A DNA stretch of 64,000 nt from Phocaeicola coprocola DSM 17136 (GCF_000154845.1 NZ_DS981461.1:12402-76401); one strand, 5' to 3'. Counted from the first letter of the stretch, positions 28,482 through 37,623 are shown. Notes: generated by a model from the sequence alone, not told the origin. Program-made: numbers and translations.

Positions 28482-29240
28482 ATGAATGTAGTACGATTTG
28501 AACTAATTGAATTGCCCTATCCGACACTGGCCCGATTCGGGCTTACACAGGAGATGATCGAGGACTTGCCGATGCGTGTCCTCGATGAGATTTGCGACGG
28601 CAGACACTCTCCCGTGCTTCCGGTCCGTGTCCGTGACGAGAAGGGAGAACTAATCGAAAGCCGCAGCCGCTTCGCCCTTGTCCGTAGAGATGACGGTCTG
28701 TCGGACGTGGTATTTTATCCCGTCCTGGAATCCTCGCCACTGGAACGCTACGACGAGGCGCAACAGAAACAACTGCTCGCAGGCAAGGCGATTCTTGCCG
28801 ATGTGGAGACGGCAGACGGACGGCACAGCAAGGCATTCGTGCAGATAGACGAGGAAACGAAGCAGGTGATGTATATCCCCACGCCGATTATCGGGCGCAA
28901 CCTGCAAGTGCTGGCCGACATAATGCACCTCGGTACAATGGAGGTAAACAGTATGCAGAACGGCGAACCGCTGACACTGGTCGTGGACGATGAACCCGTC
29001 ACGGTGGGCATCGACCTGCATGACAAGACCGGCATCCGCTTCTGTTCGGGCGACAGCCAGAAATGGAAAGAACAGCCCAAACGCGAGTGGGACAAGTACA
29101 CTTTCGGCGTGTACGGCTGCTGGGTGATGGACGATGACGGCAACCTCGACTATGTTCCCGAAGAGGAATATACCGAAGAACTGTGGAACGAACAGAAGAA
29201 AAGCGCCGAGCGTAACCGTGCGGCGGGAGTTCACAAATAA
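28482..29240 (+). CDS. DUF4099/DUF3945-type conjugative-element protein
   Basis: 252 residues from the ATG at 28482 (MNVVRFELIELPYPTLARFGL); a TTG 33 bases upstream only extends the frame. The N-terminal part (about 1-80) resembles the DUF4099 family found in Bacteroidota conjugative transposons; the assignment is from memory. The C-terminal part is acidic (DDDGNLDYVPEEEY). There is no signal or membrane helix, so it should be cytoplasmic. It leads a tightly spaced gene block. Function is unknown. Confidence 0.6.
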   Translation: MNVVRFELIELPYPTLARFGLTQEMIEDLPMRVLDEICDGRHSPVLPVRVRDEKGELIESRSRFALVRRDDGLSDVVFYPVLESSPLERYDEAQQKQLLAGKAILADVETADGRHSKAFVQIDEETKQVMYIPTPIIGRNLQVLADIMHLGTMEVNSMQNGEPLTLVVDDEPVTVGIDLHDKTGIRFCSGDSQKWKEQPKREWDKYTFGVYGCWVMDDDGNLDYVPEEEYTEELWNEQKKSAERNRAAGVHK

Positions 29241-29260
29241 TATCTTAACATCCAGCGAAT

Positions 29261-29485
29261 ATGGCAGAACACCAATATTATTCCGAAGAGGTACTTATCG
29301 AGAAGATGGAGCGCGGCGAATACGGCTGGCTCGACTATGTGAATCATTTCTCGCCCGAATGGCAGGAGGAATATGCCCGCTATTGCAAGGAGCACAGCCT
29401 TATGGCGGGCAACGAATCCGCCGCCGAGTTCGTCCACTACAAGGACGAGCAACTGGAGGCGGCGATGGAGAACGGAGATGCATAA
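29261..29485 (+). CDS. Small acidic conjugative-element protein
   Basis: 74 residues, acidic, with many Glu, Tyr and Trp residues (GEYGWLDYVNHFSPEWQEEY). It lies 20 bases after the previous gene and 25 before the next, and codon use matches its neighbours, which supports a real gene. Small proteins of this kind are common in the same neighbourhood of Bacteroides conjugative elements. No known domain was recognised. Confidence 0.6.
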   Translation: MAEHQYYSEEVLIEKMERGEYGWLDYVNHFSPEWQEEYARYCKEHSLMAGNESAAEFVHYKDEQLEAAMENGDA

Positions 29486-29510
29486 CGGAAACCCTTTTTA
29501 ACAACGGATT

Positions 29511-31085
29511 ATGGCGATACGAAAGAATACCAACCCCCGAATGATGGACCTGCAACCCGAAATGCAGGACATATTGAGGCGTAACGGTATGCAGGCCCAC
29601 GTGGTCAGCGACGGCACGGGCTACCGGCTCGTGGTGCAGGGCCACGATTCGCCGCTGCTGACCTACGACCTTACCGAGCGTCAGATGTTGGCCCTGACGG
29701 ACTGGGGAACAAACTCGGCCAACAAGAAAGCCTACAACGTGTTCACGAGCATTGTAGGGAAAGACTTTTATATGCCCAAGAACTTCGTCCATGCCCGCAA
29801 TGCCAACGGTCGTGTCGCTATGGGGCTGCACGGCTACCGTATCGGTATCGGCGAATACGGGCATGTGGGACGGTTGGGTATGCCGCCCCCGTTTCTCGGC
29901 TGGACGCCACGCCACCAGTGGGGCTTCCATCTGCGGCGGGTCGGCGGCCAACTGTTCTATCCGGGACCGCCCGTTGTCCCTGAACGGTGGGACGGACGCA
30001 TGAAGCCGGGCGAATTGCAGTCGGGCGGCTACGGCTTCTATTACAAATACAAGGCCGGACAACCGGTGCAACCGGCACAACAGGCCGACGTCCTGCAAAA
30101 CCTGCAGACGGTCATCACGCCGCTGGTCAGCCGTCCGCGCAGCACGGAACCGGCCCGTACCTACAAGGAACTGATAAGCTCTCCTGTCTATTTTTCCAAC
30201 GAGAAATGGCAGGAATGTCTTGCCTCCCACGGCCTTATCGTCGATAAGGAGGCACGGACACTGACCGTACAGTCCGAAAAGGTGACCGCCGATCTGGTCT
30301 ATGACCTGACGGAAGAAGAAACGGCCGTCCTGACCTCCAACTCCATCGAGGAACAACCGGTCGAGAAGCGGCTGGAAGTCCTGAACGGGGTTATCGGGGC
30401 GGATTTTGCCGACAAGGTAACGATGGCGGACCTCGACAGCAAACAACGTATCGCCCTTGGTCTGCACCCCGAAGTACAGGAGGAACTGACGCAGCGTCAG
30501 CAACAGGAGCAGGAAATCCTCTCCCCACTGGAAAACCAGCTCCGGCAGGAGATGCCGTATGGTGCGGCTGCTTCCGTCGATGGACGGGATATTTCCGTCC
30601 TTGACGAGCGCAAGGGCTGGTACCGAGAAGAACGGCACGGCAGGGAGGTCGAGGTCGGCGAGATAGCCGTACACCCGTCCCCCATAGAGGGCAAGTACAA
30701 GATGACGGCCGTCATCGACGGGCAGGTCATCAGCCACGAGATCAGCCAGAAGGATTACGACAAATTCCTTGCGGTCGATGACTACCACCGCATGAAAATC
30801 TTTTCGAAAATATTCAGCGAGGTGGACATGAAGATGCGGCCGGAAGCACAGCGCGGTCTCGGCGTGAAGATTTTCGCCGCCCTTGCGGCAGGAACGGTCG
30901 TCACGGCGGGTGTCGTCCACGGCCTGCGGCATCATCATCACGGTCCGGAGTTCTACGGTGAGCGTTTCGGAGGCGAGCCGCGTCCGTATTTCAAGCCCGG
31001 TGTCGATACGCCGAGGGACGTGGCTATACGCAATTTCGAGGCACAGATGAATCAGGATATTAACGATATGAGAAGAGGGAGATAA
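29511..31085 (+). CDS. DUF3945-type conjugative-element protein with an internal duplication
   Basis: 524 residues. Two related segments are seen: residues 53-110 (DLTERQMLALTDWG ... IVGKDF ... RVAMGLHG) and 265-325 (DLTEEETAVLTSNS ... VIGADF ... RIALGLHP). Between them lies a Gly/Pro/aromatic-rich stretch (about 105-185). The C-terminal part holds a KGWYREERHGREVEVGEI segment and a YKMTAVIDGQVISHEISQKDYDKFLAVDDYHRMK segment of the DUF3945 type, followed by a short hydrophobic run (about 448-465) and a His-rich tail. It probably belongs to DNA processing or transfer of the element; the role is not known. Confidence 0.65.
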   Translation: MAIRKNTNPRMMDLQPEMQDILRRNGMQAHVVSDGTGYRLVVQGHDSPLLTYDLTERQMLALTDWGTNSANKKAYNVFTSIVGKDFYMPKNFVHARNANGRVAMGLHGYRIGIGEYGHVGRLGMPPPFLGWTPRHQWGFHLRRVGGQLFYPGPPVVPERWDGRMKPGELQSGGYGFYYKYKAGQPVQPAQQADVLQNLQTVITPLVSRPRSTEPARTYKELISSPVYFSNEKWQECLASHGLIVDKEARTLTVQSEKVTADLVYDLTEEETAVLTSNSIEEQPVEKRLEVLNGVIGADFADKVTMADLDSKQRIALGLHPEVQEELTQRQQQEQEILSPLENQLRQEMPYGAAASVDGRDISVLDERKGWYREERHGREVEVGEIAVHPSPIEGKYKMTAVIDGQVISHEISQKDYDKFLAVDDYHRMKIFSKIFSEVDMKMRPEAQRGLGVKIFAALAAGTVVTAGVVHGLRHHHHGPEFYGERFGGEPRPYFKPGVDTPRDVAIRNFEAQMNQDINDMRRGR

Positions 31086-31093
31086 AGACAATT

Positions 31094-32542
31094 ATGAGAG
31101 AAGGAGACCTTACCTACGACGACTTCCTGCAAAGGCTGAACATTCAGGACGTGCTGATTGACGCGGGCTACCACCTGAACCGGCGCGACGGCCTGCGCTA
31201 TCCCTCGTATGTCCGTCTGGACAGCGAGGGACGGCGTATCCGTGGCGACAAGTTCATCGTGACGCAACAGGGAAAGTGCTGCTTCCAAGCACAGCAGCAG
31301 AAAGTCTATAACATCATCTCGTTCATCAAGGCGCACCCGCAGTTTTTCGCTGAATACCGTGCGGGCATGTCTCCCGACCGACTGGTGAACCTCGTGTGCA
31401 ACCGGCTGCTGAACCATCCCATCGAGGACCGGACAACGCGGATTATACAGCCCAAGCGGGACATCCGCCCGTTCGACATCGCGAACTACGACCTGTACAA
31501 GTTCAACCCGCAGGACCGGGAGACACAGAAGAAGTTCTATCCTTATTTCAAGAGCCGGGGTATCGACCTCTACACCCAGTACGCCTTCCACCGCCACTTC
31601 TGTCTGGCGACGAAACACCGTGAGGACGGTGCGGCATACACCAATCTCGCTTTTCCGCTGACCTTGCCCAAAGGCGACGGCACGGTCGTGGGCTTCGAGG
31701 AACGGGGACGTGCAAGAATGGACGGAAGCGGCAGCTACAAAGGCAAGGCCGAGGGCAGCAATTCGAGCGAGGGGCTGTGGATTGCCAGCCCTGCCCAAAC
31801 CCCACTTGCGGAAGCTAAGCGTATCTATTGGTTCGAGAGTGCCTACGACGCGATGGCTTATTACCAGCTTAACCAGAAATGGGACAAGGAACTGCGAAAG
31901 GGAGTGTTCGTTTCTACCGGCGGGGCACCGAGCCAACAGCAGTTCAAAGCCATGATAAAGGCCACTCCACGCGCTTACCACCATCTCTGCTTCGACCAGG
32001 ACCGTGCCGGACAGATCTTCGCCATCAACTTCGCGCTCACCCAGGCGGGCAAGACATTCACCAGCAACGTGACGAAAGACGACAAACTGCTGGTCCGTAT
32101 CAGTGGCGAGGAGAACCAGAACTACGAAATAAAACTCGAACCCTTCGACTTTCACAGGATAATCGGCACGCTTTTACGTCCCAAAGAAATCTATCGGGAA
32201 GATGGTACGCTCGACTATCGGACAATCGGCGACGGATATTTGCAGGAGATGAGCATGGTGTGCCAAGACGAGTACGAGATAGCCCTTGCCGAGGGTTCGG
32301 CCAGTGAGGAAACACTGGAGGGCATGAGACAAAATATCATGGCCATAGAGGATGCGATCCGTAATCTTCCCGCTCCCGGCGAGGACAGCACCGACCTTAT
32401 TGTGTACGAGCCCGCTGAAAAAGGCTATAAGGACTGGAACGAACAGCTCTTGGCAAAGATCAGGCTGCAAGAATCAGTTCACGAAGAGCCGGCCAGAAGA
32501 GAAGAACCCGAACAGGAACGGCAAGCACGTTTCCACCGATGA
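31094..32542 (+). CDS. DUF3991/Toprim-domain protein, catalytic residues intact
   Basis: 482 residues. The N-terminal region (about 1-120) has a primase-like segment (FLQRLNIQDVLIDAGY; GDKFIVTQQGKCCF; NIISFIKAH), followed by the DUF3991-like part. A Toprim domain follows with E248 in IYWFESAYDAMAYY and D301/D303 in CFDQDRAG, the usual metal-binding set. Toprim proteins act in priming or cutting DNA, so a role in replication of transferred DNA is likely. It is 8 bases after the previous gene and 46 before a clear paralogue. Confidence 0.8.
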   Translation: MREGDLTYDDFLQRLNIQDVLIDAGYHLNRRDGLRYPSYVRLDSEGRRIRGDKFIVTQQGKCCFQAQQQKVYNIISFIKAHPQFFAEYRAGMSPDRLVNLVCNRLLNHPIEDRTTRIIQPKRDIRPFDIANYDLYKFNPQDRETQKKFYPYFKSRGIDLYTQYAFHRHFCLATKHREDGAAYTNLAFPLTLPKGDGTVVGFEERGRARMDGSGSYKGKAEGSNSSEGLWIASPAQTPLAEAKRIYWFESAYDAMAYYQLNQKWDKELRKGVFVSTGGAPSQQQFKAMIKATPRAYHHLCFDQDRAGQIFAINFALTQAGKTFTSNVTKDDKLLVRISGEENQNYEIKLEPFDFHRIIGTLLRPKEIYREDGTLDYRTIGDGYLQEMSMVCQDEYEIALAEGSASEETLEGMRQNIMAIEDAIRNLPAPGEDSTDLIVYEPAEKGYKDWNEQLLAKIRLQESVHEEPARREEPEQERQARFHR

Positions 32543-32588
32543 CAACGCAGTACCCCCTACATGAAACAACAAAAGAAAAGAGAAGACA

Positions 32589-33980
32589 ATGAATGACAAG
32601 AAATTGACACATAATGATTTTTTGCAAAGACTCGATATCCGGGATGTACTGCTTGATGCCGGGTATCGCCAGAACCGACGCTTCGGACTACGCCTCTCCT
32701 CGTTTATCCGCACGGACAGTGAGGAAAAGCGTATCCGGGGTGACAAGTTCGTCATAACGCAACAGGGAAAATGCTGTTGCCAACCACCCCGGCAGAAGGA
32801 ATACAACGTCGTTTCGTTCATCAAGGAGCACCCGGCGTTATTCGCGGAATATTATGAGGGAATAGACCTGAACCGGCTGGTAAACCTCGTGTGCAGCCGC
32901 CTGCTGAACATCCCCTTCGAAGAATACGAGGTGCAAACCGTACCGGTCAAGCAAGACCTACGACCATTCGATATAACAGACTACGACCTGCACAGATTCA
33001 ACCCTCAAGACCATGAGATGCAGGAGATATTCTATCCCTATTTCAAGAACCGGGGTATCGACCTCAGCACGCAGAATGCTTTCCACCGTCATTTCTGCCT
33101 GGCAACAAAACACGGCGCAGACGGTGCGGCATACACCTGTCTCGCTTTTCCACTGACCTTGCCCAAAGAGGGCGGTACGGTCGTGGGTTTCGAGGAACGG
33201 GAACGTATGAGAATGGACGGATGCGATAGCTATAAAGGCAAGAGCGAGGAAAGCAATGAGAGCGAAGGGTTGTGGATTGCAAGTCCTGCCGGAACACCTC
33301 TTGCCGAGGCCAAACATATCTACTGGTTCGGGAGTACCTATGACGCGATGGCCTATTACCAACTCCATCAGGCGAAGAACAAGGATTTGAGAAAGGCGGT
33401 CTTTATCTCAACGGGCGGCAAGCCTATCGGGAAACAGATGAGAGAGATACTTGATCTTACCATCCCTGCCCGGCAACATATCTGTTTCGATAATACCCGG
33501 AAAGGGTCGAATCTCACATGGGATTTGCAAAAGGAGATATGCCGCTCAGTACGTTTTGCCATAGAGGAAACGCCGGAGAGGAAACCCTATCTCGATTCCA
33601 TACCGGACGGCGGGGATTTGACAGACGGAGAATTTTACCTATTGCCCAAGGGTGGTTTGCAAGAAATCTGCATACGGTTCGACGCCGAATCGGAAGAAGC
33701 GGAGTCGATGCGTTCGAGCGGGTTGTGTGCCCCGGAAGACGTGCAGGACCAGATAGATACCACGAACAAGTGCTACCGGGAATATCGAGAGAAACTACGG
33801 GAGTTCCTTGGTATTGACAGGGAGCATGATGTCTCCATTACCTGGGAAAGTCCGGATTATCGCCATACGAGCTGGAACGAACAGCTTTTGGCTGAACAGA
33901 AACGTGAAGAGACTGTCGGGCAGGAGTCGGAAAAAGAAGAAAACGCCGGGCAGGAACGACAGATACACTTTCGCCGATGA
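32589..33980 (+). CDS. DUF3991/Toprim paralogue with lost active site
   Basis: 463 residues, closely related to the preceding protein over about 300 residues (for example FLQRLDIRDVLLDAGY, DKFVITQQGKCC, HRHFCLATKHGADGAAYTCLAFPLTLPK). At the Toprim site the Glu is Gly (WFGSTYDAMAYY, G248) and the DQD motif reads DNT (D301, N302, T303). Two of the three metal ligands are therefore replaced, while the surrounding fold is kept. After residue 300 the two proteins diverge strongly. It is probably a non-catalytic partner or regulator of the intact copy. No stop or frameshift is present. Its last 4 bases overlap the start of the next gene. Confidence 0.75.
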   Translation: MNDKKLTHNDFLQRLDIRDVLLDAGYRQNRRFGLRLSSFIRTDSEEKRIRGDKFVITQQGKCCCQPPRQKEYNVVSFIKEHPALFAEYYEGIDLNRLVNLVCSRLLNIPFEEYEVQTVPVKQDLRPFDITDYDLHRFNPQDHEMQEIFYPYFKNRGIDLSTQNAFHRHFCLATKHGADGAAYTCLAFPLTLPKEGGTVVGFEERERMRMDGCDSYKGKSEESNESEGLWIASPAGTPLAEAKHIYWFGSTYDAMAYYQLHQAKNKDLRKAVFISTGGKPIGKQMREILDLTIPARQHICFDNTRKGSNLTWDLQKEICRSVRFAIEETPERKPYLDSIPDGGDLTDGEFYLLPKGGLQEICIRFDAESEEAESMRSSGLCAPEDVQDQIDTTNKCYREYREKLREFLGIDREHDVSITWESPDYRHTSWNEQLLAEQKREETVGQESEKEENAGQERQIHFRR

Positions 33981-34474
33981 CCATGCCATATACCATACAA
34001 GATGTCCGGAACATTATCCTGCGCCCGCACGCCGGGCAATTCGTCATCGACGAACTGCCATTGATATTCATGTGCATGGCGGGACTGGTGTACGGCGGCA
34101 TGGAAGGTATGCCGCTTGGCGGTATGGCGACGGTCATTGCCTTGTTTCTGTTCCTCGTGCTGCTGTATCGTTTCATTTGCCTGCGCCGGATATGTTACCG
34201 GGTCGGCAACGAACAGCTTGTCTGCGAGCGGGGACTTTTCTGCCGCAGGGTGGACTACATGGAACTGTACCGTATCGTGGACTTTCAGGAACACCAGAGC
34301 CTCCTGCAACAGCTTTGCGGTCTGAAAACGGTCGTTATCCTTTCGACGGACCGGAACAGCCCGAAGCTCGACCTTATCGGTATCCGGCGCGGAAACGACA
34401 TCGTGGCGATTATCCGTGAACGTGTGGAAATCAATAAACGAAAAAAGGGAATCTATGAGATTACGAATCATTAG
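33977..34474 (+). CDS. Membrane protein with bacterial PH-like domain
   Basis: 165 residues. Two hydrophobic stretches (about 27-45 and 48-66) are followed by a bPH-type domain (CYRVGNEQLVCERGLFCRRVDYMELYRIVDFQEHQSLLQQLCGLKTVVILSTDRNSPKLDLIGI). This layout resembles YdbS/YdbT-type proteins. The start overlaps the previous stop (ATGA), indicating coupled translation. Its job in a conjugative element is not known; membrane scaffolding is a guess. Confidence 0.65.
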   Translation: MTMPYTIQDVRNIILRPHAGQFVIDELPLIFMCMAGLVYGGMEGMPLGGMATVIALFLFLVLLYRFICLRRICYRVGNEQLVCERGLFCRRVDYMELYRIVDFQEHQSLLQQLCGLKTVVILSTDRNSPKLDLIGIRRGNDIVAIIRERVEINKRKKGIYEITNH

Positions 34475-35150
34475 CATATGGGTGGTCTTTGTGCTTGCCG
34501 GTCTGCTTCCGCAATTGGCCAAGGCGCAGGTTGCCGCTTCGAACCCGTTGGAATGGGCAGCCTTGGCCGAGGGAAACGAACTGATAAACGGCCAGATAGA
34601 CAAACAAATCAAAGGGCAGACACAGACCGCCCTGATGCAGAACAGTATCGCAGCGGAGTTCAACCGCATACATGAGTGGGAAAAGCAGTACAACAGTTAC
34701 CTCAAGACGGCGAACGGTTATGCTTCGTCGCTGAAAGCCTGTACCCACCTCTATAACGACGGCGTGCGGATTTTCCTCACGCTGGGAAAACTGGGCAAAG
34801 CCATCGGGGACAACCCGCAGGGCATCGTCGCCAGCATGAACATGAACAACCTCTATATCGAGACGGCGACGGAGCTGGTTTCCGTGTTCACGTTGCTGAA
34901 CGACGCCGTGGCCAAAGGCGGCACGGAAAACATGCTCACGGGGGCGGAACGGAGCAAAACCCTGTGGGCTTTGAACGACCAGCTCGCGGCATTCAGCCGG
35001 AAACTGCATCTGCTCTATTTGAGCCTGCGCTATTATACCCTGAACGACGTGTGGAACAACATAACGGCGGGTATGATAGACCGCAGCAACGGCGAGGTGG
35101 CCCGTCTGGCCATGTCCCGCTGGCGCAGGGCGGCAGCCATCGCCCGTTGA
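34455..35150 (+). CDS. Secreted helical protein, possible VirB5/TrbJ-like transfer protein
   Basis: 231 residues from the ATG at 34455, chosen because it gives a signal peptide (MRLRIISIWVVFVLAGLLPQLAKAQ) that an upstream start would bury. The mature part is mostly helical with Gln/Asn/Ala-rich segments, as in VirB5/TrbJ-type conjugation proteins. This is a weak, architecture-based suggestion. The first 20 bases overlap the preceding gene. Only 11 bases separate its stop from IS copy 2, so the following genes of the block are cut off. Confidence 0.55.
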   Translation: MRLRIISIWVVFVLAGLLPQLAKAQVAASNPLEWAALAEGNELINGQIDKQIKGQTQTALMQNSIAAEFNRIHEWEKQYNSYLKTANGYASSLKACTHLYNDGVRIFLTLGKLGKAIGDNPQGIVASMNMNNLYIETATELVSVFTLLNDAVAKGGTENMLTGAERSKTLWALNDQLAAFSRKLHLLYLSLRYYTLNDVWNNITAGMIDRSNGEVARLAMSRWRRAAAIAR

Positions 35151-35161
35151 AAAAAGGATAA

Positions 35162-36755
35162 CCTTAAATCCGCAACTCCATTCCCGAAGTGCTACCTACA
35201 TAAAGAGAAATGGACTTTTGATTCGTAAGATAACCATTAAGTCCTCGCGTCCGTTTCAATGCGCATACCATCCCCTTACCCCATAAAGCGACTTGAGGCA
35301 ATACGCAATCAGTGGCCATCAAGTGATGTAAATCATCCGGAAGAAGTTTTGAAGGCTTCTGCATATGCATGGTTGTCGGTGTAGATATTCAGCACACATT
35401 GCCTTGCGGTCTTAATCCACTTGGCAGGTACTGAAATGAATTTGAAGACAAACGTCTTGATACGGCTGGTTTCCTTGAGCCCGAACTTCTTCACTTCAAT
35501 CCTTTGCATGATGGCCTTGTAGAAATTGCGTATCAGTGCCGTCAGGAGCAGGAACACGGTATTTTCCGCCATGAAGGATTTAGGCAGTCTGTCCCATCCA
35601 AACCCATTGTTCATGTCATCAAAGACGCGTTCCTTGCCACCGCGCATGTTATAGAACTCCACGATGTCCCTCATGGATGATTCGTAATCGTTGGTCAGGA
35701 TGCAGCGGTATGTATATTCCCCCTCCCACAGGTCCGGTCCACTGCCCATGCGTCTCTGTCTCTGGATTACCAGGCGATACGGTTTGCCCTTCCACTTCTC
35801 AACGAGAATGGAGTTCAACTCAAACACGATGCCGTTTATCTCTTCCTTCTTCCACCCTCTGAGCGCGAAGATGTCATCATAGAGCGAGCAGCAGCGGTTG
35901 GCGCGTATGTAGAATGTCCTGCAATGCTTCCTGACCTCATCCACAATGTCTTCAGAGCATGAGCCGCAGTCGGCCCTGAAGCGTTTGACTGTCAGCTTCT
36001 TCTCTTCAAGTCTCTCCAAAATCCTCTTTAGCGTGTCCTTCTGGTGAAAGCGTACATTGGTGTTGCCGTCGCTGTTCTCTATGCCGACAATCATGTCGCC
36101 GATAACGGCCACACCGGACCTGTAACCAAGAAATTTCTTGTACGTGGGCTTTGCATCGTACTTCTCCGCCTCAATGAACTGGTGGTCAAAGTCAACGTCA
36201 TACTCCCCGCCCTCTTTCAACTGCCCTGTGGACAACAGGCAATTCAGGAGCAATGTGTTGAGTGTGTCTGCCGTATTGAAATCATAGGACTTTCCGGCAT
36301 CAGACGTGTATGAGATGTTTTCCCGGGTCAGTTCGTTTATTGCCCTAAGGATGGTGTCGGCGCTACAGGTGCGGAGTGTGGGGTGAAGGGAAAGATGACT
36401 CATTAAGTGGGCGGTGACATCCTCAACGCAAGAACCGCCGCAGAAGTAAACGCATAGGAGGGAGCGGATGATTTCGCTGTATTGATAACCATAGAGTTTG
36501 CATCTCAACCCAAGTGTTGAGTCAATTGTAGAGGAGAGAAGGGAGGTAAATTGCTCCATGATTGGAAATATGCCTCCAAAAGGAGTGAGTCTTTCGGATT
36601 TTATTGCTACCTTTGCCATGCCTGTTGCGGTTTTCTTTGTCTTTGGATTCGCAACACTAAGGTAAGTGAAAACGCTGACATGGCAAAAACCTGGGCAACA
36701 AAATGTTGCTCAGGAACTTATAAAAATAATTATCAATTATGTTGCGGAATTAAGG
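35162..36755 (-). mobile_element. IS1380-family insertion sequence, copy 2 (1594 bp)
   Basis: Same length and transposase as copy 1 but in the opposite orientation. Terminal repeats are CCTTAAATCCGCAAC (35162-35176) and GTTGCGGAATTAAGG (36741-36755). The left flank is the end of the transfer-type block (GATAA); the right flank is the inside of ermF (TTTAT). There is no target duplication. Confidence 0.9.
35333..36619 (-). CDS. IS1380-family transposase
   Basis: 428 residues, identical in the translated sequence to the copy at 21672-22958, which argues for recent movement or gene conversion. It has the same DFDHQFIEAEKYDAKP and FRADCGSCSED catalytic-region blocks. It reads away from ermF towards the transfer-type block. 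The identity of the two copies makes this pair a good substrate for homologous recombination. Confidence 0.9.
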   Translation of the reverse strand: MAKVAIKSERLTPFGGIFPIMEQFTSLLSSTIDSTLGLRCKLYGYQYSEIIRSLLCVYFCGGSCVEDVTAHLMSHLSLHPTLRTCSADTILRAINELTRENISYTSDAGKSYDFNTADTLNTLLLNCLLSTGQLKEGGEYDVDFDHQFIEAEKYDAKPTYKKFLGYRSGVAVIGDMIVGIENSDGNTNVRFHQKDTLKRILERLEEKKLTVKRFRADCGSCSEDIVDEVRKHCRTFYIRANRCCSLYDDIFALRGWKKEEINGIVFELNSILVEKWKGKPYRLVIQRQRRMGSGPDLWEGEYTYRCILTNDYESSMRDIVEFYNMRGGKERVFDDMNNGFGWDRLPKSFMAENTVFLLLTALIRNFYKAIMQRIEVKKFGLKETSRIKTFVFKFISVPAKWIKTARQCVLNIYTDNHAYAEAFKTSSG

Positions 36756-37407
36756 TTTATTAAAAATCGCCAACAATGTTGTTGCTATTGAAAACGACAC
36801 AGCTTTGGTTGAACATTTACGAAAATTATTTTCTGATGCCCGAAATGTTCAAGTTGTCGGTTGTGATTTTAGGAATTTTGCAGTTCCGAAATTTCCTTTC
36901 AAAGTGGTGTCAAATATTCCTTATGGCATTACTTCCGATATTTTCAAAATCCTGATGTTTGAGAGTCTTGGAAATTTTCTGGGAGGTTCCATTGTCCTTC
37001 AGTTAGAACCTACACAAAAGTTATTTTCGAGGAAGCTTTACAATCCATATACCGTTTTCTATCATACTTTTTTTGATTTGAAACTTGTCTATGAGGTAGG
37101 TCCTGAAAGTTTCTTTCCACCGCCAACTGTCAAATCAGCCCTGTTAAACATTAAAAGAAAACAGTTATTTTTTGATTTTAAGTTTAAAGCCAAATACTTA
37201 GCATTTATTTCCTGTCTGTTAGAGAAACCTGATTTATCTGTAAAAACAGCTTTAAAGTCGATTTTCAGGAAAAGTCAGGTCAGGTCAATTTCGGAAAAAT
37301 TCGGTTTAAACCTTAATGCTCAAATTGTTTGTTTGTCTCCAAGTCAATGGGTAAACTGTTTTTTGGAAATGCTGGAAGTTGTCCCTGAAAAATTTCATCC
37401 TTCGTAG
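36756..37407 (+). pseudogene. ermF: ermF 23S rRNA methyltransferase, 5' end deleted
   Basis: The frame entering from the IS reads LLKIANNVVAIENDTALVEHL and continues to the known ErmF C-terminus EVVPEKFHPS. I recognise it as ErmF, which gives macrolide-lincosamide-streptogramin B resistance by methylating 23S rRNA. About the first 50 residues are missing, including the SAM-binding DIGAGKG motif, so no activity is expected. The NIPYGI catalytic motif is retained. A few residues differ from the ErmF I remember (for example RKQL for RKHL). The missing 5' part is not in the window. Confidence 0.92.
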
Positions 37408-37481
37408 TTCAAAGTCGGGTGGTTGTCAAGATGATTTTTCTGGTTTGGTGTCGTCTTTTAAGCTGCCGCATAACGAAAAAT

Positions 37482-37623
37482 GGTAGCCGTAGTTGCCGGA
37501 TTTACAGCACTTTCGTATCAATTTAGCACTTCGGTTCGTTAAAAGCACCAAAGTATCAAGTTGGCACGAAAGCCGGCAATTATCGGCTACCATATGTGTG
37601 TGCCCTGCATATGCAGGACACAC
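37482..37623. repeat. Large imperfect hairpin plus adjacent palindrome
   Basis: Arms at 37482-37499 and 37573-37591 pair almost fully (GGTAGCCG... with ...CGGCTACC), with an inner CTTTCGT/ACGAAAG stem. Directly after it, 37598-37623 is a 26-base palindrome with one mismatched pair (GTGTGCCCTGCAT / ATGCAGGACACAC). The structure lies between the ermF remnant and a group II intron. The whole 37408-37690 stretch has no convincing gene. Confidence 0.6.

Noticed and set aside
29400-31091. 563-residue minus-strand frame opposite the DUF3945-type gene
   Set aside because: It is a mirror frame of a GC-rich gene: it covers the real gene almost exactly and has no recognisable domain or start context. 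The same holds for 31052-32155.
21536-36755. Simple composite transposon bounded by the two IS1380 copies
   Set aside because: The outer flanks are two unrelated broken genes (GH76 and ermF) and not one interrupted site with a duplication, although TTAT occurs near both outer ends with a one-base offset.
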